A stretch of DNA of 64,000 nt, taken from positions 62,001 through 126,000 of the forward strand of contig CADAJF010000005.1 of assembly GCA_902788175.1 (NCBI GenBank), read 5' to 3'. How positions within the stretch are numbered: the stretch's first letter is position 1; each line of letters begins with the position of its first letter. The notes under the pieces were generated by a model. That model was not told the DNA's origin. It did no database searches and worked only from the letters and a program-made list of their open reading frames with translations. This DNA comes from an uncultured Bacteroidia bacterium. GTDB lineage: Bacteria; Bacteroidota; Bacteroidia; Bacteroidales; UBA932. The position numbers were made by a program, and so were the translations under genes. Shown here in pieces: positions 43,250 through 51,070 of this stretch.

Positions 43250-45499
43250 ATGAAAAAGCATATTTGCAGGGTTTGGGCCTGGACTGCGCTGCTCCTTGCC
43301 CTTTGCGCTTGTGCGCCCAAAAATCCTTTTGTCAGCGTTAAGGACGGGCATTTTGTCCGCGACGGAAAGCCCTATACCTTTGTGGGGGCCAATTTCTGGT
43401 ACGGTCCCATCCTGGCATCGGAGGGACGGGGCGGGGACCTGCCGCGCCTGAGTCGCGAGCTGGACGCCCTCAAGGAGCTGGGTGTGGACAACCTCCGCGT
43501 CCTGGTGGGCGCCGATGGCTCCGGGGCGGCCCTCTCCCGCGTAGAACCCACGCTGCAAGTGGCTCCGGGTGTCTATAACGACACCCTCCTGGTGGGCCTG
43601 GACCGTTTTCTGCTGGAGCTGGGCCAACGCGGCATGCAGGCCGTCCTCTACGTGAACAATTCCTGGGAATGGAGCGGCGGCTACGGCCAATACCTGGAAT
43701 GGGCCACCGGAGAAAAGCCTGTGGTCCCGCTGGACGGGGATTACTGGCCCTACACCCAGCAAATGCGCAAGTTCCAAACCTGCACAGAGGCGCAGCAGCT
43801 CTATTTCAATCACTTGCGCAATATCGTCTCCCGGGTTAACTCCTTTACCGGGGTACCCTATAAGGAAGACCCTGTCATCTTTGCGTGGCAGCTGGGCAAC
43901 GAGCCCCGCTGCTTCTCCTCAGACGCAAAGGACCGCGAGGGCTTCCTTGCCTGGATGACGGAAGCCGCCCGCATAGTCAAGGAACTGGATGGGAACCACC
44001 TTCTTTCCACGGGCAGCGAAGGGCTCAAAGGCTGCGAGGAAGACCCTGAACTCCTGCGCGCCGTAAACCGGATTCCCGGAATTGACTACATGACCCTCCA
44101 TATCTGGCCCTACAACTGGGGCTGGGTGCGCCCGGACCACCTCACGGAGGACGTGGAGGCCGCCATGGAGAAGACCGGTGCCTATCTGGATCTTCATCTG
44201 CCTTTAGCCCGGGAGCTGGGGATGCCTGTGGTGGTGGAGGAGTTCGGCTTCCCGCGGGATGGCGCCATCCCTGCCATGACCGCCCCCACAACGGCCCGTG
44301 ACAAGTACTATGCGTATGTCTTTTCGCAGGTGGGCAGCCGCCTGGACGGGGCCAATTTCTGGGGCTGGAGCGGCTATGCCGTGCCCTGGCACACGCAGTG
44401 GCAAAGCGGCGACCCTTACACCGGAGACCCCGCGCAGGAGCCCCAGGGGCTGAATGGCGTTTATATCGGAGACTCCACGACAAGGATTATCGCGGAAGCG
44501 AATCACCGCCCTGCTCCGGCCCTTGAAATCCCCCGGCGCATCCTCTACGGCCACCAGGACGACCTCTCCTACGGGCACTCCTGGGTAGTGACGGACGTGG
44601 AGAACGACCCTCTCACGCGGTCGGATATCAAGGACGTGTGCGGCCAGTATCCGGCTGTGCTGGGCTTTGACCTGGGCGGCATCGAACTGGGAGACCCCTG
44701 CAACCTGGACGGCGTTCCCTTCGAGCTTATCCGGCGGGCGGCACTCACGCATATCGGCCGGGGGGGTGTTGTCACTTTCTCCTGGCATCCGCGCAATCCG
44801 CTCACCGGCGGCGACACCTGGGACGTTTCCTCGGGCGGAGTGGTTTCCTCCATCCTGCCGGGCGGTGAGAAAGAGGCGGAATTCAAGCTTTGGCTGGAGC
44901 GCCTGGGCACGTTCCTCGTCAGTCTTGACGGCGCGCCGTTTCACTTCCGGCCATGGCACGAGAACACGGAAAGCTGGTTCTGGTGGGGCGCCAATCTTTG
45001 CAGCGAGGATGAGTACAAAGCCCTCTTCCGCCTTACCTGGAACTATTTGCGCTCGGAAAGGGGCCTGGAGCAAATCTCATGGTGCTATTCCCCCAACGGT
45101 CCCTTCAGCGCAGAGCAGTACATGGCACGCTATCCCGGCGATGACTGCATAGACCTCCTGGGCGCGGACCTTTATCAGTTTGTGGGGGCCGATGGCCTTG
45201 CCCAGTCCAGCCTCCGCTTCACCGCGCAGGTCAAGGAGATGCTGGGCACGCTGGCCCTGCTGGCCAAAGAACACGGCAAGCGCTACTGCCTGTCGGAAAC
45301 CGGCTTCGAGGGTATTCCGGACCCGCATTGGTGGACTCAGGTCCTGTATCCCGCCATCCAGGGTAGCGGCATCGAGTACGTCCTCACCTGGCGCAATGCC
45401 CACAACATTCCGGGCCACTTCTACGCCCCCTGGAAAGGCTTCGACCATGAAGAAGACTTTCGGCAATTTGCCCTCTTGGAGGACATTCTCCTCCTTTAA
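43250..45499 (+). CDS. Double beta-mannanase lipoprotein, GH5 plus GH26
   Basis: The 749-residue lipoprotein (LLALCAC) carries two catalytic modules. Residues about 28-420 resemble GH5 (subfamily 7 mannanase type), with acid/base Glu218 in QLGNEPR and nucleophile Glu331 in EEFGFPRDG. Residues about 430-749 resemble GH26 mannanase, with VVTFSWHP, acid/base Glu571 in RPWHENTESWFWWG and nucleophile Glu683 in LSETGFEG. Both pairs of catalytic residues are intact. It would cut beta-mannan at the cell surface or in the periplasm from two module types. No SusCD pair is adjacent; the neighbour is a transglutaminase-like gene. Confidence 0.9.
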   Translation: MKKHICRVWAWTALLLALCACAPKNPFVSVKDGHFVRDGKPYTFVGANFWYGPILASEGRGGDLPRLSRELDALKELGVDNLRVLVGADGSGAALSRVEPTLQVAPGVYNDTLLVGLDRFLLELGQRGMQAVLYVNNSWEWSGGYGQYLEWATGEKPVVPLDGDYWPYTQQMRKFQTCTEAQQLYFNHLRNIVSRVNSFTGVPYKEDPVIFAWQLGNEPRCFSSDAKDREGFLAWMTEAARIVKELDGNHLLSTGSEGLKGCEEDPELLRAVNRIPGIDYMTLHIWPYNWGWVRPDHLTEDVEAAMEKTGAYLDLHLPLARELGMPVVVEEFGFPRDGAIPAMTAPTTARDKYYAYVFSQVGSRLDGANFWGWSGYAVPWHTQWQSGDPYTGDPAQEPQGLNGVYIGDSTTRIIAEANHRPAPALEIPRRILYGHQDDLSYGHSWVVTDVENDPLTRSDIKDVCGQYPAVLGFDLGGIELGDPCNLDGVPFELIRRAALTHIGRGGVVTFSWHPRNPLTGGDTWDVSSGGVVSSILPGGEKEAEFKLWLERLGTFLVSLDGAPFHFRPWHENTESWFWWGANLCSEDEYKALFRLTWNYLRSERGLEQISWCYSPNGPFSAEQYMARYPGDDCIDLLGADLYQFVGADGLAQSSLRFTAQVKEMLGTLALLAKEHGKRYCLSETGFEGIPDPHWWTQVLYPAIQGSGIEYVLTWRNAHNIPGHFYAPWKGFDHEEDFRQFALLEDILLL

Positions 45500-45632
45500 G
45501 CGTCTATTAGACAAACATAAACTTAGGTAGGTTTCCCCTGGCGGTCGTAGGGGGTGTCAATACCATCGACATACTGCCCGACAAGGTCGGTTGGCTCTCC
45601 CGGTATAATTTCAAGCGGGAAAATGCAAAAAT

Positions 45633-45696
45633 TGTCAGAATGAGACAAAAAATTGTCAATTTGAGACATCGGTTTGCGCGTGAAATGGCATTTTTG
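45633..45696 (+). promoter_or_regulatory. Twin-site promoter, copy 1 (drives peptide and lipoprotein at 45.7-47.5 kb)
   Basis: Sites TGTCAGAATGAGACA (45633-45647) and TGTCAATTTGAGACA (45654-45668), centres 21 bp apart, each with TGTC...GACA symmetry. Twenty bases on (TCGGTTTGCGCG...) lies CATTTTTG (45689-45696) as the -7 box. The proximal site occupies the -33 position. The same layout recurs at 49.2, 52.7 and 56.3 kb. Confidence 0.8.
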
Positions 45697-45713
45697 CAAA
45701 AAATAAAAGCGGT

Positions 45714-45896
45714 ATGAAAATCAACAACTATCTCCCTCCCCGTTGCAAGGCGTACTGCCTTGCAGGGGAAAGTATCATTTGCGGCAGCAGCAAGCTTAAC
45801 GGCAACTACAACGGGTTCGGAAGCGAACACGATATGGGCGGCAGTTACGGCGGAGGCGGAGGCTTCAATGGTTTTGGTGACGAATATGACATGTAA
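45714..45896 (+). CDS. Small peptide of the Y-x-x-P family with Gly-rich tail (60 residues)
   Basis: Begins MKINNYLPPRCKAYCLAGES and ends in a Gly-rich tail (NGFGSEHDMGGSYGGGGG then FNGFGDEYDM). Y6-L-P-P-R-C aligns with YLPPQC of the peptide at 52.6 kb. No signal peptide or double-glycine cleavage site is certain. It starts 17 bases after the -7 box, and the lipoprotein ATG is 13 bases after its stop. Confidence 0.75.
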   Translation: MKINNYLPPRCKAYCLAGESIICGSSKLNGNYNGFGSEHDMGGSYGGGGGFNGFGDEYDM

Positions 45897-45909
45897 AAAA
45901 TCTACAGAT

Positions 45910-47514
45910 ATGAAAAAGTTTATTCTACTCTTTGGCGCAGCCATCCTGGCCCTATCTTCCTGCCGGAAGGAAAGCCCTGTCATTATCGATATTCCCCAGG
46001 AGCCGGAAGCTCCGGCAAAGGCCATTACCTATTCCCTGGATGCCATCCATCCGGACGGTGCTGCCACCAAGGCCGTAAAAACCGGCTGGGAGACGGGGGA
46101 CGTGATTTTTGTATTCTTCTCCGGCGCCCCTGTCCCGGGTTATCTGGAGATGAAATGGGACGGCACCAAGTGGAACTTCACGGAAAAGAACAGCCTGGCC
46201 ATTCCCGATGGCCAGGGAACCATGTATGCCGTGTACCAGCCCTTCGGTAACGACAATGAGGTGCTGGCCGATAACGGCAACTGGGTTTTCAAGGACATCC
46301 ATTACACCTATTTTCTGCGAGACAGCCAGTCTTACAATATTTCCAATGGCCAGGTGAGCGGAACCTTCAATATGGGCATTCCGCATGGATTTGTGCAGTT
46401 TTTCCTGGACGACCCTTTGGCCGATTCCTCTACGGAGATGGAACTGCGCGAGATATTTCTCACTCCACAGGCTGTTAATTCTGTCCATCCGGAATATGGG
46501 ATATCATGGATATCGGGACACCGTGGCGCACCGTTACCCGGTTATGTCTATGACAAGGAGAACAAGGCCAGCGGCGAGCAAAAGGGCTGGCTATTCAGCG
46601 GAACGCTGATCTACAACAACTGTATGGGCGCTGCTGCCGACTATCATTTCACCCTGGTCAAAGGCGGCTGGCAGGGACGCTATTACCAAAAATCCTTCCT
46701 GAACAAGCAGTATTACACAAGCCACTCTGAGCGCCGTGCCCTCAAAATGCCTGCCCTTAGCACCTGGACGGAACTTACAGGCTGCAAGCCCATCGATTTG
46801 GGCACGAAAACTGCATATGGAGACATTCACACCTATTGGAGCTCCTGCAACCTGGGCGCCAGCAAAGACTTCCCAGACGGAAACACGCTGGAGGAGTGCC
46901 AGGCCACCTGGGGAGACTACTACGCCTGGGGCGCCACGGAGCCCCATTACCAGGCAGGCCATGCCTACGACAATCCCTGCTCCCACTGGAAGCCGGGGCT
47001 GACGGGATATGATTGGGACTCATATCCGCATTCGGGGAATAATGCCCATTCCATATTCAAATACACTTTTGCAGACGGCGAGGACGATGCCGACTGGTAC
47101 AATGGCCCCGGCCAGTTCATTGGAGACAACTTGAGGTGGCTTGAGAGAGAGGACGACGCTGCGGCCGTAGCTTTGGGCGGCCGCTGGGAGACGCCAACCG
47201 TTGAAGACTGGGAAGTTTTGTTTGACACAAATAACTTTACCATAAGCTTTGATCCGGACCATAGGGGCGTGAAATTCACCAGTAAAATCCCCGGCTATGA
47301 AGGCCGCAGCATCTTCCTGCCTCTTGCCGGCGCGCGTGGACACGATTATTTAGCCGAATTCGAATACGAAGTACGGGGTTATTACTGGAGTCGCGAACTG
47401 AGCAATGATCTATCCACGGACGCCAGAACTGCTGTAATTTTGCGCCAAGAAAGTGGCTACCTACCAAATATGCCACGATTGTTCGGCATGCCCATCCGCC
47501 CCGTCACCTATTAA
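45910..47514 (+). CDS. Fimbrillin-like lipoprotein with FISUMP-type C-terminal domain
   Basis: Start MKKFILLFGAAILALSSC at 45910 gives 534 residues. The N-terminal domain carries the array hallmark ATKAVKTGWETGDVIFVFF, followed by a beta-sandwich with VSGTFNMGIPHGFVQFFLDD. From about residue 300 a domain of the Fibrobacter-major-paralogue type appears: WSSCNLGASKDF, WGDYYAWGATEPHY, GGRWETPTVEDWEVLF, IFLPLAGARG, YYWSRE and GMPIRPVTY. It is probably a surface adhesin or structural subunit. It is the only array member on the plus strand and ends 30 bases before palindrome copy 3. Confidence 0.82.
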   Translation: MKKFILLFGAAILALSSCRKESPVIIDIPQEPEAPAKAITYSLDAIHPDGAATKAVKTGWETGDVIFVFFSGAPVPGYLEMKWDGTKWNFTEKNSLAIPDGQGTMYAVYQPFGNDNEVLADNGNWVFKDIHYTYFLRDSQSYNISNGQVSGTFNMGIPHGFVQFFLDDPLADSSTEMELREIFLTPQAVNSVHPEYGISWISGHRGAPLPGYVYDKENKASGEQKGWLFSGTLIYNNCMGAAADYHFTLVKGGWQGRYYQKSFLNKQYYTSHSERRALKMPALSTWTELTGCKPIDLGTKTAYGDIHTYWSSCNLGASKDFPDGNTLEECQATWGDYYAWGATEPHYQAGHAYDNPCSHWKPGLTGYDWDSYPHSGNNAHSIFKYTFADGEDDADWYNGPGQFIGDNLRWLEREDDAAAVALGGRWETPTVEDWEVLFDTNNFTISFDPDHRGVKFTSKIPGYEGRSIFLPLAGARGHDYLAEFEYEVRGYYWSRELSNDLSTDARTAVILRQESGYLPNMPRLFGMPIRPVTY

Positions 47515-47544
47515 ACTTAATTGGCTCTCTGTCAGTCACTTCCG

Positions 47545-47580
47545 AAAAGGGGGTCGTTGCAAATTGCAACGACCCCTTTT
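47545..47580. repeat. Dispersed palindrome, copy 3 (between convergent lipoprotein genes)
   Basis: Arms AAAAGGGGGTCGTTGCAA and TTGCAACGACCCCTTTT, with one extra G on the left. The centre equals copy 2, but the outer arm has changed sequence on both sides so that pairing is kept. It is followed by CAAAAACAGCTGCGCATCAG. It lies about 30 bases from the stop of each flanking gene and could terminate both. Confidence 0.85.
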
Positions 47581-47611
47581 CAAAAACAGCTGCGCATCAG
47601 GATCTTGCCAG

Positions 47612-49048
47612 TCACAATGCCATGACCGGCCTCACCGACGTACCCATTTTCCGCATGAGCGTTCCGTCGGGAGCGACTGTCGGGCCATTGAAAATACTAT
47701 TGAAATGGGGATGGCGGCCGTAAATGGACAGGCGGTACGCGAGGTCGTTTGTGTCTGCCTCGCCGGAAGACCAGAAGGCACCCACATAACTGTCAAACTC
47801 CCTTTTGCCGTCAAAGTAATACCCCGAGGTCAGAAAGACCAGGGACAGGCCGTTCTTCTTGCTGGTTGCCAGATAGACACCCGCCTGCTGGTCTCCTGAA
47901 TCCTTCGTCACCCAGGTCCAGGTGGCGTTGTTGTACAGGCTTGTGTATTCCGCCCTGGTGGGCAGGCGCCAGGAAGTGTTTTTCGCATAGGCCGGGTCCG
48001 TGCTTGTCACGTCGTAACTGCCCTGATAATAAGCCCCCCCGGCGTAGGGAGTGGTCTTTCCCCACATATACCAGTTGCCCGGCTGGAGCGGATCAGCAAT
48101 ATAGGGGGCGTCCTCCTGAAGATTGCCGATGCTCCATAGAACCCCCGTTCCCATATCCACGAAGTGCCTCTCCTGCCAGCCGCCCAGTTTGAAGGCAGCC
48201 TTGCTTACGGCCCCTCCTTCGACGACATACATCGTGGCGGTAACGCCGGCCTTGCCTTTTACGGCCGATACGTAGCTGTGCCCTTCCCGCTCGCTTTGCC
48301 GGACCATCTGGAAAGAATAGTTGGTCGATACGCCCCTTGACGCCTCACGCAGGATGCCATAAAAATAGTATCCTTTTTCCCCGTCCACCGTGGCGGGAAG
48401 ACCGGGCAGGGGGAAGCCATACGCTCCCGTACTCCAGTTGACGTTTCCGCCCGGAACAATCTTTCCGACGGCTGCGCAGGCGAAGTGGGCTTCCGTCAGC
48501 CACCAGCTGTCGGGCTGGGGGTTGTCATCGGCCACATAAAACTGGACGAATCCTTCCGGGGCCCGCATGTCCAGCTGCGCGCGCACGTTCGTCACGCCGC
48601 CCTCGGCTTCCGCGGTATAGGGAACGGCCTGGGCCGACATGAAATAGCCGCCTTGCCTGGCATCCGGGAACGTGAATCCTTCTCCTTCAACCCAGACGGG
48701 AGCACCGTCGTTCACATACGGGGGGAACCAGACGGCCGATACCTTCTTGCCGGAGGCCGTCAGGTTCAGGCCCTCGAACGCGCTGCCTCCCTGCTTGTCG
48801 GTCTGGTCCCAGGTGGTTCCGTTGAACGTCATCTTCAGGTACTGCAGGGCATTGTCCTCGAAAAAGACATAGAGCACATCACCGCTTTCCCAGTCGGTCT
48901 TGACGCCCTTGGTCGTGGGCATCCCGGCCGATGTGACGGCAATGTCGAATCTGTAAACGGGGGCTTTCCGGATTTCCATCGGGGTTTCCCGCACGCACGC
49001 ACCCAGCGTGAGAGCCAGCACTAATAAGAGGAACAATTTGTTTTTCAT
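47612..49048 (-). CDS. Fimbrillin-like lipoprotein with FISUMP-type C-terminal domain
   Basis: Start MKNKLFLLLVLALTLGAC at 49048 gives 478 residues, 4 bases after the small peptide stop. The N-terminal hallmark is TTKGVKTDWESGDVLYVFFED, then EGFVQFYVADDNPQ. The C-terminal part has GVLWSIGNLQEDAPY, WYMWGKTTPYAGG, SWRLPTRAEYTSLY, AFWSSGEADTND and MGTSVRPVMAL. It is likely surface exposed. It forms a two-gene unit with the peptide, driven by the twin-site promoter at 49.2 kb and ended by palindrome copy 3. Confidence 0.82.
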   Translation of the reverse strand: MKNKLFLLLVLALTLGACVRETPMEIRKAPVYRFDIAVTSAGMPTTKGVKTDWESGDVLYVFFEDNALQYLKMTFNGTTWDQTDKQGGSAFEGLNLTASGKKVSAVWFPPYVNDGAPVWVEGEGFTFPDARQGGYFMSAQAVPYTAEAEGGVTNVRAQLDMRAPEGFVQFYVADDNPQPDSWWLTEAHFACAAVGKIVPGGNVNWSTGAYGFPLPGLPATVDGEKGYYFYGILREASRGVSTNYSFQMVRQSEREGHSYVSAVKGKAGVTATMYVVEGGAVSKAAFKLGGWQERHFVDMGTGVLWSIGNLQEDAPYIADPLQPGNWYMWGKTTPYAGGAYYQGSYDVTSTDPAYAKNTSWRLPTRAEYTSLYNNATWTWVTKDSGDQQAGVYLATSKKNGLSLVFLTSGYYFDGKREFDSYVGAFWSSGEADTNDLAYRLSIYGRHPHFNSIFNGPTVAPDGTLMRKMGTSVRPVMAL

Positions 49049-49052
49049 AACG

Positions 49053-49178
49053 CTACAAATCTTCTTGATTGCCTCCAAAAGGAGGATTATACGTTGGATC
49101 GCTTACGGCAATTACGCCCTCCAGATGCAGCTCAAGCGCTTCGCACTGCGGTGCAAGGTAACTCTTTTTCGGATTCAT
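49053..49178 (-). CDS. Small peptide of the Y-x-x-P family (41 residues)
   Basis: Begins MNPKKSYLAPQCEALELHLE, continues GVIAVSDPTYNPPFGGNQEDL. This is one of the clearest members of the Y-x-A-P-x-C-E-A-L-E-L-x-L-E-G-V-I-A core. It starts 28 bases after the -7 box of the 49.2-kb promoter and stops 4 bases before the lipoprotein ATG. There is no signal peptide; Cys12 and the Gly-Gly near the end are notable. Confidence 0.78.
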   Translation of the reverse strand: MNPKKSYLAPQCEALELHLEGVIAVSDPTYNPPFGGNQEDL

Positions 49179-49206
49179 ATTGTAGTTATATGTTTGATGT
49201 TCGTCA

Positions 49207-49270
49207 CAAAGATGTCCATTCCCGCGCAATCCGATGTCCCATTCTGGCAATTTTTTGTCTCATTCTGACA
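49207..49270 (-). promoter_or_regulatory. Twin-site promoter, copy 2
   Basis: Read on plus, sites TGTCTCATTCTGACA (49256-49270) and TGTCCCATTCTGGCA (49235-49249), centres 21 bp apart; the -7 box CATCTTTG on minus is 49214-49207, exactly 20 bases beyond the proximal site. Confidence 0.8.
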
Positions 49271-49313
49271 AAAATTGCCCTTTCCCGATTGTCTATTGCT
49301 CAGCCACATACAG

Positions 49314-49346
49314 AACATGGTCGTTGCAAGCTGCAACGACCATGTT
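49314..49346. repeat. Dispersed palindrome, copy 4
   Basis: Perfect stem AACATGGTCGTTGCA / TGCAACGACCATGTT around AGC. It is followed by TGATAAACAGCTGTAAGTCAGG. It lies 28 bases beyond the stop of the minus-strand lipoprotein at 49375. The outer arm differs from copies 1, 2, 3 and 5 but still pairs. Confidence 0.85.
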
Positions 49347-49374
49347 TGATAAACAGCTGTAAGTCAGGAAGAAT

Positions 49375-50784
49375 CTACTCCGCCTTCCGGATGCCCCGGA
49401 CAGAGTGGCCGAAGGAGCGGTCGGAGTACCTCCAGCTCGGATATTCGGACTGGAAGTACGCGCTGCACGCTTTGTCCGGGTATTCTGTATAGAGGGAAGA
49501 AGACCAGTAGTAGCCGTTGATGCCCGCCATGCTGAGGTTCCTGCCTTCGCGATGACCCGCGGCGGGAAGGAAGATGCTGTTGCCCTCGTAACCCGCCTTG
49601 CGGCTGATTACCAGACTGCCTTTCCTGCCGCTTCCATTGAAGTTCTCTACCCAAACCCAGTAGAAGCTGAACTCGCTGAGAAGCGCCTTCCACTCCTCCT
49701 GCGTGGGCATGCGCCAGCCTGAACCCATATTTTGCGTAGCGGCATCGTCCGCAGGCTGCAAGACGGAATCATCGCTGCCCGTGTATTTGCTGAAGGTACT
49801 GCCGTCACCCCATTGATAAGAAGGCCAGGAGTAACCGTCGGCCTTGCCGTCCTTCCAATTCGCGGTGCCTGTGTTTTCCTCGTCGTAGGCATGGCCCGCC
49901 CTGTAGTACGGCTCCACCTCACCCCAGGCAAAGTAATCGCCGTAGTCCTCCGGCTTGTCCGCACCCACGTTCCTGACCGCCCACTTCAGGCCGTCGCCCA
50001 TTGCGACGTAATCGGCAGCCTCGCTCTGCAGGGTCATCTTCAGGGTGGACCGGTAGTACTTGCCGGCCTCGAAAGTGACATCGGCCCGGAAGAAACGGTA
50101 ACTGGACGTTCCCTTGTCGCCGGGGACCGAGACGGTCATCGCCTCTCCGCTGATCGCAGGAAGCAAGAGGTAATACTCGCTCGTCGCGGCAGACGGTGTG
50201 GCGACAAAGGTATCCGTATTGGCGGCCACCACCAGCGACTTCGCCATGATGGCCGATCCGTCTTCATCCTGCAGGGTGAACTTGAAGATAGATCCCAATG
50301 GGGTGAGGGGCATCGTCAGTGTCAGGCCGGCATCGGGCGTAGCGGGGCTGATGACGCCCATGCCGTAGCGGACATCCGGGATTGTGTTCAGATCTCCGCT
50401 CTGGAAGACAATGGTGGACTCATCGAGCGCCGTGGACGGGTAGAGGATTTCGCAGTCGGTTCCGTCCGGGGTGGAAGGATCTACCGTGAACTCGATGGTG
50501 GCGGCGCCGGAAGCGTCCACGGATACGACGCTGGCTACGGCCAAATAATCGTCATTTAACAGCTTGTACACGATGGCCAATGTCTCACCCACGGCCCAGC
50601 TGGCCGTGAGTTTCCCGTCCCCGTTGTCGGCGAGGGCCTTGGTGGGGGCATCCTTCGGAGCCAGGGTGGCCGTAAGGGTAATGCCTTTGTTTTCGACAGG
50701 CAGCAGCTGCTCCTCCGTTTCACTCTTGCTGCAGGCGGCGAGGGTAAGGGAGAGCGCCGCCAATGCGATAAGTTTTTTCATCAT
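49375..50784 (-). CDS. Fimbrillin-like lipoprotein with FISUMP-type C-terminal domain
   Basis: A 469-residue lipoprotein (MKKLIALAALSLTLAAC). Its N-terminal domain (ITLTATLAPKDAPTKALADN, LTASWAVGETLAIVYKL) is more divergent than in the other array members. The C-terminal domain is a clear FISUMP-type module: GLKWAVRNVGADKPEDYGDY, FAWGEVEPYYRAGHAY, GSGWRMPTQEEWKALLSEF, NSIFLPAAGHREG, GYYWSSSLYTE and SFGHSVRGIRKAE. Two small peptide genes precede it, and palindrome copy 4 follows. Confidence 0.83.
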   Translation of the reverse strand: MMKKLIALAALSLTLAACSKSETEEQLLPVENKGITLTATLAPKDAPTKALADNGDGKLTASWAVGETLAIVYKLLNDDYLAVASVVSVDASGAATIEFTVDPSTPDGTDCEILYPSTALDESTIVFQSGDLNTIPDVRYGMGVISPATPDAGLTLTMPLTPLGSIFKFTLQDEDGSAIMAKSLVVAANTDTFVATPSAATSEYYLLLPAISGEAMTVSVPGDKGTSSYRFFRADVTFEAGKYYRSTLKMTLQSEAADYVAMGDGLKWAVRNVGADKPEDYGDYFAWGEVEPYYRAGHAYDEENTGTANWKDGKADGYSWPSYQWGDGSTFSKYTGSDDSVLQPADDAATQNMGSGWRMPTQEEWKALLSEFSFYWVWVENFNGSGRKGSLVISRKAGYEGNSIFLPAAGHREGRNLSMAGINGYYWSSSLYTEYPDKACSAYFQSEYPSWRYSDRSFGHSVRGIRKAE

Positions 50785-50801
50785 GTATTATCCTCCATTC
50801 A

Positions 50802-50939
50802 TTAAGGGTTCAGCGGATCGTAGCCGCCGTCTTCATAATTACTCAGGCCACTGATTGTCAGGACCACACCTTCGAGCTTCAGCTCCACCGCCAGGCACTC
50901 CGGCCGGCAGTACTTTTCTTTGACTGCGCTGTTCTTCAT
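50802..50939 (-). CDS. Small peptide of the Y-x-x-P family (45 residues)
   Basis: Begins MKNSAVKEKYCRPECLAVEL, continues KLEGVVLTISGLSNYEDGGY and ends DPLNP. The Y-C-R-P-E-C-L-A-V-E-L-K-L-E-G-V-V core matches the family. It stops 17 bases before the lipoprotein ATG and starts 15 bases after a second, shorter peptide gene, giving a tandem pair. Confidence 0.75.
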   Translation of the reverse strand: MKNSAVKEKYCRPECLAVELKLEGVVLTISGLSNYEDGGYDPLNP

Positions 50940-50954
50940 AAATTCTTTTCTATT

Positions 50955-51050
50955 TTACAAACTGCAATGCGTCTGCAACAGATGTCCTTCCGTTGTCACC
51001 GCCAGCATGTATACTGCGGGCGGTTCATAATACTGTTTCTTTTCCATCAT
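50955..51050 (-). CDS. Shortest peptide of the Y-x-x-P family (31 residues)
   Basis: Reads MMEKKQYYEPPAVYMLAVTT then EGHLLQTHCSL. Y-Y-E-P-P-A-V-Y-M-L-A-V-T-T-E-G-H-L-L aligns with the family core, but the variable tail is almost absent. It begins 20 bases after the upstream lipoprotein stop. It is too short for usual gene callers; the second Met is an equally possible start. Confidence 0.6.
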   Translation of the reverse strand: MMEKKQYYEPPAVYMLAVTTEGHLLQTHCSL

Positions 51051-51070
51051 GATTTCATTGAAAAGCGGCG

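Noticed and set aside
45714..45896. Peptide genes as a standard double-glycine bacteriocin cluster
   Set aside because: No peptidase-containing ABC transporter, modification enzyme or immunity gene is nearby; the constant partner is a fimbrillin-like lipoprotein.
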